DNA from: JALQUL01 sp964556425 | Lineage (GTDB): Bacteria > Pseudomonadota > Gammaproteobacteria > Burkholderiales > Burkholderiaceae_C | Length of the DNA: 15,909 bases | NCBI GenBank assembly: GCA_964556425.1 | Contig: CAZKWC010000069.1 | Span: 1-15,909, forward strand | Reading direction: 5' to 3' | In this document: one piece after another, positions 1-6,425 of the stretch | Numbering within the stretch: position 1 is the first letter of the stretch | How the letters are laid out: each line of letters begins with the position of its first letter | Made by a program: the position numbers and the translations under genes | The notes under the pieces: model-generated | Told to the model about the DNA's origin: nothing | What the model saw: the letters and a program-made list of their open reading frames with translations, nothing else | The model's database searches: none

Positions 1-434
1 AAATTATGTAACAAAAGATAGATTGACACACAAGAATTTTCGGTTTAATGCATGAATTGCTACTTTCCAACACAATTTAACAAATTTAGAGAACTATTTT
101 TATTAAATTGAGAGCCTTTGACTTAGCTATGTCTCTTTTAGCTATAAGTGCGTAAATCCTCGCTCTTCAGAGTCGGCATGTTAGCGCTGGGCTGCAAAGC
201 GGTCCTCTTGACTCAGAGCTTGTTACAGGGTTTGCTGTTGCGCAATGTACTAACGAAGTACAGCCATAGTCGCACTATTGCATCTACCAGCGAAATAGCT
301 CCCAAAGCCAAACGTGTAGCCTCAGTGAACCAAGAGCCAAAAAAAAGCTATGCAAAGAGTAAGCCGTGCATAGCTCTGTAGAAATACTAGTCGTTAACAG
401 CAAGAAGGATGCCAAGGACAGCCAATAATTGTAA
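1..434. other. non-coding region downstream of ABC transporter operon
   Basis: No convincing gene lies here. An open frame from a GTG at 148 to 381 on the plus strand (77 codons) has no ribosome binding site, a basic unremarkable composition, and runs through a minus-strand terminator, so I do not call it. The stretch from about 150 to 330 is visibly richer in G+C than the A/T-rich first 150 bases. It contains small inverted repeats: GCTCT(162-166)/AGAGC(215-219) stacked on GAGTC(170-174)/GACTC(210-214), and TGTACT(246-251)/AGTACA(257-262). It could be a decayed gene or a structured RNA. Nothing identifies it. Confidence 0.5.
339..375 (-). terminator. rho-independent terminator of the ABC transporter operon
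   Basis: Read on the minus strand, AGCTATGCA (375-367) pairs perfectly with TGCATAGCT (354-346) around a 12-base loop. The stem is followed directly by a run of eight T (346-339, the first of them being the last base of the stem). The stem is only moderately GC-rich, but the U-tract is long. The site lies 60 bases beyond the stop codon of the last permease gene, where the operon should end. It does not work as a terminator in the plus direction because no T-run follows there. Confidence 0.65.
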
Positions 435-1355
435 TTAAGATCCTGGGTAAAAAGGTTTTCCTAGTGAAGCAGGCATATTGACTTTAATCCACATAGGGTT
501 TCTTGAAATCAAAACCAATACCACTATGGTAGCCACATAAGGCAACATAATAAGTAATTGACTTGGAATATCTACGCCAATACCTTGCAAATGAAATTGC
601 AGCATGCTCACTCCACCAAATAAATACGCCCCCAATAAAATTCTACCAGGTCGCCAAGTAGCAAAAGTAGTAAGAGCTAAGGCAATCCAACCTTTACCAG
701 CTACCATACCTTCCACCCACAATGAATTATAAATAATCGACAAATAAGCACCTGCTAAGCCACACAAAACACCACCAGCAATAACTGCCAATAGTCTTAT
801 AAAACGCACTTTGTACCCCAATGCATGAGCTGATTCTGGGCTCTCACCAATACTACGCAACACTAAGCCTGAACGGGTATTGTAAAAAAACCAAATTAAA
901 GCCAACGCTAAGAAAATCGTAATATAGACCAAGGGATGATGTTTAAAAAAAGCATTACCCAGCAATGGAATTTCAGATAAAAAAGGAATCGCAAATTGCT
1001 CTCTATCGGGTACTATTGCTTGCACATAAGAAGTGCCTACAAAAGCCGAGAAACCAGTACCAAATAAGGTAAGGGCCAGCCCTGTTGCAAATTGATTGGT
1101 ATTGAGCCAAATTACTAAAAAACCAAAAATAGCAGCTAATACGGCACCCACAGCCATACCGGAAACAAAACCTAAAACAGTCGATCCGGTATGCACCACC
1201 GTTGCAAAGCCAGCAATCGCGGCACAGAGCATCATGCCCTCGGCACCTAAATTGACAATACCGACTTTTTCATTAATTAACAAACCTAAAGCAGCAAGTG
1301 CAAGCACGGTTCCAGAGGTCAGGGCCGAGGCCACTAATAAAGCATAGGTATCCAT
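435..1355 (-). CDS. nucleoside-type ABC transporter permease (second permease)
   Basis: A 306-residue integral inner-membrane protein of the branched-chain amino acid/simple sugar-type permease superfamily, in the COG1079-like branch represented by Bacillus NupQ/YufQ. It should form one half of the transmembrane channel for a nucleoside or related purine compound. Most of its length is hydrophobic segments, and it carries the family motif around NLGAEG (residues 35-40), preceded by INEKVGIV. The start ATG shares one base with the TAA stop of the preceding permease gene (TAATG). A GGGAG ribosome binding site sits 8 bases upstream, so translation is probably coupled. It is the last gene of a three-gene operon ending in a terminator. 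The substrate is inferred from family and from the divergent xanthine dehydrogenase genes. Related permeases can carry sugars, so substrate identity is only moderately sure. Confidence 0.88.
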   Translation of the reverse strand: MDTYALLVASALTSGTVLALAALGLLINEKVGIVNLGAEGMMLCAAIAGFATVVHTGSTVLGFVSGMAVGAVLAAIFGFLVIWLNTNQFATGLALTLFGTGFSAFVGTSYVQAIVPDREQFAIPFLSEIPLLGNAFFKHHPLVYITIFLALALIWFFYNTRSGLVLRSIGESPESAHALGYKVRFIRLLAVIAGGVLCGLAGAYLSIIYNSLWVEGMVAGKGWIALALTTFATWRPGRILLGAYLFGGVSMLQFHLQGIGVDIPSQLLIMLPYVATIVVLVLISRNPMWIKVNMPASLGKPFYPGS

Positions 1356-2422
1356 TATTGCGCTCCCTTTTTGGCGACTTTTATTTTGTAATTGACTAAA
1401 ATATCACAGGCTAATAAGCTAAATAACAAGAGGCCTTGAAACACCCCAGTGAGTGATTTAGTTAAACCCAATCTAGATTGCGCCATTTCACCACCAATGT
1501 AAAACATACTCATTAACACGGCAGAAAAAATCATACCTACAGGGTGCAAACGACCCACATACGCCACAATAATAGCGGCAAATCCATAACCTGCTGGAAG
1601 CGCCATACTTAGCTGCCCAATAGGCCCCGCTACTTCAAGTGCACCGGCCATTCCGGCTAAACCACCAGAAATTAAAAATGCAATCCAGAGGGCTTTACTA
1701 GATGAGTAACCAGCATACTTTGCAGCCGCAGGCGCTAAACCACCGACTAACTGCGCAAAACCAATACGTGTTCTGAATAAAAACAAACCAATACCAAGGG
1801 TACTTACAATTGCCAATAGCAATCCAATACTCACTCTAGAACCATCCATTAACTTTGGAATTTGTGTAACCGACTCGAATGATTTAGATTGAGGAAAGTT
1901 ATAACCGTTAGGGTCTTTTAAAGGGCCGCCAACTAAATAACTTAATATTTGTACTGCAATATAAACCAACATTAAACTCACTAAAATTTCGTTGGCATTA
2001 AATTTGTCCTTAAGCAACGCACTAATACTTGCCCAGACCATACCACCTAAAACACCAGCTAGAATAATCGCTAACACTATCCATCGGCTACTGTTTTGAT
2101 CAGCCGATAAAGCCACTACAGAGGCAAATATTCCGCCCATAATATATTGGCCTTCTGCACCAATATTCCACACATTGGACCGAAAACAAACTGCTAAACC
2201 TAAAGCAATTAATAATAATGGGCCTGCTTTTACCATTAACTCACCCAGAGCATATTTACTTTGGATAGGTAACCAAAAAAACATTTGTAATCCCTTAACA
2301 GGATCCTTGCCAAGGGACAAAAACAAGATCACACCAATCAGCACTGTCACGAGTAAGGCCAAAACAGGGGAGAAATAAGTCCAAAATCGTGAGGGTGCTA
2401 AACGTAATTCTAATTTAAGCAT
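1355..2422 (-). CDS. nucleoside-type ABC transporter permease (first permease)
   Basis: A 355-residue inner-membrane permease, COG4603-like (Bacillus NupP/YufP type), partner of the permease encoded next to it. It begins with a short cytoplasmic N-terminus and a hydrophobic segment at about 17-36. The family motif NIGAEGQ is at 86-92 and FNANEILVSLML at 141-152; the latter probably lies near the loop that contacts the ATPase. An in-frame upstream start at 2473 would give 17 extra residues and overlap the ATPase gene by 59 bases. I chose the ATG at 2422 because AAGGAG sits 7 bases before it and because it leaves a short 8-base overlap (ATGCTTAA) with the ATPase gene, a typical coupled arrangement. 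The downstream end overlaps the second permease by one base. Function is secure at the level of ABC importer permease; substrate is inferred. Confidence 0.88.
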   Translation of the reverse strand: MLKLELRLAPSRFWTYFSPVLALLVTVLIGVILFLSLGKDPVKGLQMFFWLPIQSKYALGELMVKAGPLLLIALGLAVCFRSNVWNIGAEGQYIMGGIFASVVALSADQNSSRWIVLAIILAGVLGGMVWASISALLKDKFNANEILVSLMLVYIAVQILSYLVGGPLKDPNGYNFPQSKSFESVTQIPKLMDGSRVSIGLLLAIVSTLGIGLFLFRTRIGFAQLVGGLAPAAAKYAGYSSSKALWIAFLISGGLAGMAGALEVAGPIGQLSMALPAGYGFAAIIVAYVGRLHPVGMIFSAVLMSMFYIGGEMAQSRLGLTKSLTGVFQGLLLFSLLACDILVNYKIKVAKKGAQ

Positions 2423-3956
2423 GGGTGGTCTCCTTCGTATCAATTGAGGCTGTAGCTTGATCCCATAAACCACTCATCCATTCACCGATTTTTTCCACAC
2501 TTGCCTCCTCTATGGCTATGCTAGGAGATAATCTCCCTTTGGCTACTACTTGTAACCTATCACTTAAAATAAATAACTCTTCAATTTCTTCACTAATAAC
2601 CAATACCGCACAACCCTTGTCACGCAGGGCTAAAATTTCATTTCTAATTTGTGCAGAAGCCCCCACATCAACACCCCAAGTAGGCTGAGAAACAATCAAT
2701 AATTGGGGAGATGCGTCTATTTCTCGGCCCATAATAAATTTTTGCAAATTCCCCCCCGACAATGAACGAGCCATTGCATCGGGACCACCGGCTTTCACTT
2801 TAAATTTTTCAATTATTTTTTGTGCATGATTTTTGAGGCCTTTAACATTGATCCAACCCGTCTTCAGATGAATCGACTCTTGGCGAGTTAAAAGTAAATT
2901 TTGAGCTAAACTAAGTGTTGGTACCGCTCCTCGACCCAAACGCTCTTCAGGTACAAAATGCAAACCCAGTTTGCGTCTTCGGCCTGGATGTGCAGAAGAA
3001 ATATCGGTGCCTTTTAACACAATACTATTTTTTGCTGCCCTCGTATCTTCGCCAGATAAGGCGTATAACAATTCTTTTTGCCCGTTACCAGAAACACCAG
3101 CAATACCTAAAATTTCGCCCGCTTGAATTGCTAGTTCAATGCCATGCAAATCGACGCCAAATTGATCTGTTTTGGTAAGACTTAAGTGATTCACTTGAAG
3201 TACCACTTGCCCAAGTTGCGGAGCATTTTTTTGGATTCTGGCAGGCTCTGCACCAATCATGAGTTTGGACAAAGACTCATTAGTTTCATTTTGAGGGTTA
3301 CATACACCAGTCACTTTACCCGAACGCATAACCGTGCAAGCGGTACAAAGTTCACGAATTTCATGCAATTTATGACTGATATATAAAATACTACAGCCCT
3401 CTTTAGCCAACTGCTTGAGCACTACAAATAATTTTTCTACTGCTTGAGGAGTAAGGACAGAAGTGGGCTCATCTAAAATTAACACCTGCGGATTGGTAAG
3501 CAAAGCACGAATAATTTCTACCCTTTGCATTTCACCCACACTTAATGTGTGCACTGGGCGTAATGGGTCAATGTCAAGACCATAAGCTTTTGCTTTGTCT
3601 TCAATCTTTTGAATCACTTGGTCTAAGCTCATTGATTTGGCTAAACCTAACCAGACATTTTGCGCAACAGTGAGGGTATCAAACAAACTGAAATGTTGAA
3701 ACACCATACTAATTCCCATGGCCCTTGCCGCTTGAGGATTACGAATTTGCACCGCTGTACCGTTCAGGATTAAACTACCCTCATCTGGTTTAACAGCGCC
3801 ATAAATAATCTTCATGAGGGTAGATTTTCCTGCCCCGTTTTCACCAAGTACTGCATGGATTTCACCTGGCATAAGAGACAAAGACACTTGATCATTGGCT
3901 ATCACTGCAGGATAACGTTTTGTTATTTGTTTTAATTCAAGTCTTGCAACTGTCAT
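2415..3956 (-). CDS. nucleoside-type ABC transporter ATP-binding protein (two ABC domains)
   Basis: A 513-residue cytoplasmic ATPase with two ABC domains in tandem, as in the COG3845 family (Bacillus NupO/YufO) and in sugar importers. The N-terminal domain has a complete set of motifs: Walker A GENGAGKST (38-46), Q-loop glutamine near 87, signature LSVGE (138-142), Walker B VLILDEP (158-164) and switch histidine H195. The second domain has a degenerate P-loop, GVSGNGQKE (287-295), lacking the usual GKS/T. Its signature is LSGGN (399-403), and its Walker B-like segment LLIVSQP (419-425) has Q in place of the catalytic glutamate. Such asymmetry is normal for this family. It powers uptake through the two permeases encoded just downstream. 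A GAGG ribosome binding site lies about 10 bases before the ATG. No substrate-binding lipoprotein gene precedes it, although one often does in this family. Confidence 0.92.
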   Translation of the reverse strand: MTVARLELKQITKRYPAVIANDQVSLSLMPGEIHAVLGENGAGKSTLMKIIYGAVKPDEGSLILNGTAVQIRNPQAARAMGISMVFQHFSLFDTLTVAQNVWLGLAKSMSLDQVIQKIEDKAKAYGLDIDPLRPVHTLSVGEMQRVEIIRALLTNPQVLILDEPTSVLTPQAVEKLFVVLKQLAKEGCSILYISHKLHEIRELCTACTVMRSGKVTGVCNPQNETNESLSKLMIGAEPARIQKNAPQLGQVVLQVNHLSLTKTDQFGVDLHGIELAIQAGEILGIAGVSGNGQKELLYALSGEDTRAAKNSIVLKGTDISSAHPGRRRKLGLHFVPEERLGRGAVPTLSLAQNLLLTRQESIHLKTGWINVKGLKNHAQKIIEKFKVKAGGPDAMARSLSGGNLQKFIMGREIDASPQLLIVSQPTWGVDVGASAQIRNEILALRDKGCAVLVISEEIEELFILSDRLQVVAKGRLSPSIAIEEASVEKIGEWMSGLWDQATASIDTKETTHA

Positions 3957-3986
3957 GTCTAAGTTACCTCATTTCGATCATGCATT

Positions 3987-4014
3987 ATTAAAGATTTTGG
4001 TTTTCCCGAATCAA
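3987..4014 (-). promoter_or_regulatory. candidate sigma-70 promoter for the ABC transporter operon
   Basis: On the minus strand TTGATT (4014-4009) is separated by 16 bases from TTTAAT (3992-3987), matching the consensus at 4 of 6 and 5 of 6 positions. An overlapping AATAAT gives an alternative -10. Transcription would start near 3980, leaving a leader of about 25 bases that still contains the GAGG ribosome binding site. This is pattern matching only. Confidence 0.42.
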
Positions 4015-4340
4015 GCCGCTACTTTTTTAATTAGCTAAAAAACTAAAAAGCGCTTAACCGAATCGTATTTTTAACTCTCAAGCCAAAACAACTTGCTAGT
4101 AATTAGTAGGGTACTGCTACTCGTTTGACTACTCTACTCCCTGAGGGGCCTTGCTTCATACGACTTCTTGCTCATACGCTCACTCATTACAACAAAAAAA
4201 TGAAGAGCTCAACTTATCACAAAGAAAAACGACTCTCAGCAAAACGCCTTATTATCTCAAAGTAAATCGCTAGAAAAATTGAACCGCCAAAAATTTACTG
4301 ATTAAGAACAAAATTAGTAAAATGGTTAAAATAATTTAGC

Positions 4341-4361
4341 TTGATGGTTGATGGTTGATGT
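4341..4361. repeat. three-copy heptamer tandem repeat
   Basis: TTGATGG, TTGATGG and TTGATGT follow each other without gaps. The array is short and lies between the two divergent operons. It could vary in copy number by slippage, but at three units it may simply be chance. Confidence 0.6.
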
Positions 4362-4438
4362 CACTACTTAACCTTCTCAGGTTTTTTTCATAATAAGAGT
4401 GAAGCCAGCTTTGATTTTAAAAATTAGCATAAGCCCTC

Positions 4439-4466
4439 TTGACCTGATTTAAAAATCCATCATAAT
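4439..4466 (+). promoter_or_regulatory. candidate sigma-70 promoter upstream of xdhA (distal)
   Basis: TTGACC (4439-4444) is followed after 16 bases by CATAAT (4461-4466); each box matches the consensus at 5 of 6 positions. If used, it would give xdhA a leader of about 245 bases containing the inverted repeat at 4572-4607. It competes with the closer candidate at 4640-4648, and I cannot tell which is active. Confidence 0.4.
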
Positions 4467-4571
4467 TTGTATACAGTTCTGTGAACATAATGATATACCC
4501 TAATTTAAATCAAAGAATGGGTTTTGTATTTGGCCAAACCTAAGAACCTGTAGCACCTATTGTTGACTTTA

Positions 4572-4607
4572 ATTGACCAAATTGTTCTTTCAACTCTATT
4601 GGTCAAT
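4572..4607. promoter_or_regulatory. inverted repeat, candidate operator for xdhA
   Basis: ATTGACCAA (4572-4580) and TTGGTCAAT (4599-4607) form a perfect 9-bp inverted repeat with 18 bases between the arms, a centre-to-centre distance of 27 bases. The left arm contains TTGACC, which with TCTATT (4595-4600) at 16 bases could itself be a weak promoter, so a bound dimer would cover both boxes. If transcription starts from the extended -10 at 4640 instead, the repeat would lie at about -48 to -83, a position suited to an activator. I do not recognise the motif as the site of a named regulator. It could also fold as an mRNA stem. Confidence 0.35.
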
Positions 4608-4639
4608 CGGATGACTCATCAAAAAGATATCCAAGACCG

Positions 4640-4648
4640 TGCTATAAA
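4640..4648 (+). promoter_or_regulatory. candidate extended -10 promoter for xdhA (proximal)
   Basis: TGCTATAAA is an extended -10 element (TGn followed by TATAAA, 5 of 6). No good -35 box lies 16-18 bases upstream, which extended -10 promoters can tolerate. The start site would be near 4655, giving a leader of about 65 bases before the xdhA ATG. Confidence 0.4.
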
Positions 4649-4718
4649 TGAGCTTAAACATCCATCATTAGAAATTGACATAAACCCATAGACACCGATA
4701 TGCCACCAAGGAACACCC

Positions 4719-6293
4719 ATGCAAGTTAGCACTATAGAGTTTATCAAACAAGGAAAAATTCAAAGTCTTACCGTACAAGACTCTCATCAAAGTTTATTAA
4801 CCATTTTGCGTGAACAAATGCGTTGTACAGGCACCAAAGAGGGTTGCGCCGAGGGTGATTGTGGAGCTTGCACTGTAGTGCTTGCCGAACTAGAACAAGG
4901 GCAAGATGGTGCGCCAGCAAAAGTTCAATATAAAGCGGTCAATAGTTGTATTCAACCGGCAGCAGCACTTCACGGAAAAGCCATCTGGGCAGTTGAAGAT
5001 TTAGCAAGCGACCCACTTATACAAAAATCTGCCCCCAACTCTCTTCACGCATCCAACAAAACCATACCATTGCATCCTGTACAAGAAGCCATGGTTCAGT
5101 GTCATGCCAGCCAGTGCGGTTTTTGTACCCCTGGTTTTGTGATGAGTTTATTTGCTAGGTATCAGCATCAAAGACTTGATCAAAATAGCCCCTCTGCTAA
5201 TAACGTGGCTAGTATACAAGCCACTTTAAGCGGCAATTTATGTCGTTGTACAGGTTACCTGGCTATTCAACAAGCGGCCGAAAAAGTCGATGCTAGCCAT
5301 CATGAAGCTCACCCAACATTAGGCACTGTGAATGAATCAGACTTAACGGTATTACTTGAAAACCTACAAGCAAAGATAAAAAGTCAAGCGTCACAAAGTC
5401 AAAAATATAATACGCAAGCAGCCCCTTATTTATTGCCACAAAACTTATTTTCACTACTTAGTTTACGCCAACAATTTCCAAAGGCTCAACTCATTGCAGG
5501 TGCAACTGATGTAGGTCTTTGGATTAATAAACGTATGATGCGTTTTGAACAAATACTCGACCTTAGTCAAGTGCCTGAGTTAAAAGAAATAGAGGTTTAT
5601 GAGCATCATATTGCAATAGGTGCGGGTGTTAACTTAAACCAAAGTTTTGCTGCTTTGGCTCAGCAAAGGCCACAACTTCAAGTATTTTTTGATCGATTTG
5701 CCGGTCATCCTGTTCGTAATGCAGGTACTTTGGGTGGCAATATTGGCAATGGTTCGCCAATTGGCGATAGTATGCCTGTGCTAATTGCCCTAGGTGCCAA
5801 CCTCGTTTTAAGTCGCGTGAATGGCAAAAAAATCGAACACCGAGAAATGCCACTTGAGCAACTTTATACTGGATATAGAACTACCATTTTAAAAGCTGAC
5901 GAAATCATCACTTGGATTAAGGTACCAGCGCCTTTACCAGGACAAATCATGCAGGCTTATAAAATTAGCAAACGCCAAGAAGACGATATTTCAGCCGTCT
6001 GCCTGGCAATTGAATTAGAAGTTCAGCATCAAATTATTGTGAAAGCTTCAATTGGTGCTGGAGGGGTAGCTGCTACCCCTGCAAGAGCCCTACAAACACA
6101 GGCTTTTTTAACCGGTCAAACTTGGTCGCTTGAAACCCTAGAAAAAGCCGCTGAAGTTTTACAAAATGAATTCCAACCTATCTCAGATATGAGGGCCAGT
6201 AGCGCTTATAGAAAGCATGTGTTGGGTAGTTTATTAAAGCGCTTTTGGTTTGCTGAACAAGGCGAAACAATGAGTAGTCTTGCAGAGCTATAA
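4719..6293 (+). CDS. xdhA: xanthine dehydrogenase small subunit (2Fe-2S/FAD)
   Basis: Cytoplasmic subunit that passes electrons from the molybdenum site through two 2Fe-2S clusters to FAD and then NAD+, during oxidation of hypoxanthine to xanthine and urate. The N-terminal plant-type ferredoxin domain has C43, C48, C51 and C77. The helical second-cluster domain has C133, C136, C175 and C177 in the patterns QCGFC and CRCTG. The FAD domain follows from about 235, with AGATDVGLWINK (260-271) and NAGTLGGNIGNGSPIGD (334-350). The C-terminal flavoprotein domain runs to about 510. The length, 524 residues, is slightly above the roughly 460-500 usual for bacterial XdhA. An AAGGA ribosome binding site just upstream fixes the ATG. 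It is transcribed with xdhB and divergently from a nucleoside-type ABC importer, which supports a purine catabolic role. Confidence 0.95.
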   Translation: MQVSTIEFIKQGKIQSLTVQDSHQSLLTILREQMRCTGTKEGCAEGDCGACTVVLAELEQGQDGAPAKVQYKAVNSCIQPAAALHGKAIWAVEDLASDPLIQKSAPNSLHASNKTIPLHPVQEAMVQCHASQCGFCTPGFVMSLFARYQHQRLDQNSPSANNVASIQATLSGNLCRCTGYLAIQQAAEKVDASHHEAHPTLGTVNESDLTVLLENLQAKIKSQASQSQKYNTQAAPYLLPQNLFSLLSLRQQFPKAQLIAGATDVGLWINKRMMRFEQILDLSQVPELKEIEVYEHHIAIGAGVNLNQSFAALAQQRPQLQVFFDRFAGHPVRNAGTLGGNIGNGSPIGDSMPVLIALGANLVLSRVNGKKIEHREMPLEQLYTGYRTTILKADEIITWIKVPAPLPGQIMQAYKISKRQEDDISAVCLAIELEVQHQIIVKASIGAGGVAATPARALQTQAFLTGQTWSLETLEKAAEVLQNEFQPISDMRASSAYRKHVLGSLLKRFWFAEQGETMSSLAEL

Positions 6294-6425
6294 GAGCATA
6301 AGACTTATCTTTAACTTCTTTAATCATTCACCAATGGTGGTCGCTAAAGTCAATACTACACCAAAGAAATTAGCTTGATTTGCCAGTCTCTTCCATTCTT
6401 AAGTTGCCACTTTTTAGAAAATTAT

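Larger units (their letters stand above)
3957..4718. other. long divergent intergenic region between the ABC operon and xdhA
   Basis: About 760 bases separate two divergent operons, and I see no gene of useful length. The region is mostly A/T-rich. The exception is about 4080-4190, which is richer in G+C and has CTACT-type repeats plus the small hairpin CCC-TGA-GGG at 4139-4147. It also holds a minus-strand promoter next to the ABC operon, a three-copy heptamer, a hairpin with a T-run (4370-4388), two plus-strand promoter candidates and a 9-bp inverted repeat. The length and the inverted repeat suggest regulated divergent transcription. A regulator gene, often adjacent to such operons, is not present; a short decayed gene cannot be excluded. 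Confidence 0.6.

Noticed and set aside
23..51. TTGACA followed by a possible -10 as a plus-strand promoter
   Set aside because: The -35 is perfect, but no hexamer at 16-18 bases matches TATAAT well, and no plus-strand gene follows.
148..381. 77-codon plus-strand ORF starting with GTG
   Set aside because: No ribosome binding site, no recognisable family, and it runs through the minus-strand terminator at 339-375.
2423..2473. 17-residue N-terminal extension of the first permease
   Set aside because: It would overlap the ATPase gene by 59 bases, while the ATG at 2422 has AAGGAG at ideal spacing.
4370..4388. AACCT-TCTC-AGGTT hairpin followed by T-run as a terminator
   Set aside because: The stem has only 5 bp with two G-C pairs, and no plus-strand gene ends before it; too weak to call.
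6375..6425. TTG start for xdhB adding 17 residues
   Set aside because: No Shine-Dalgarno sequence before the TTG, and the extra residues do not resemble XdhB N-termini; ATG at 6426 or 6429 precedes the conserved region.
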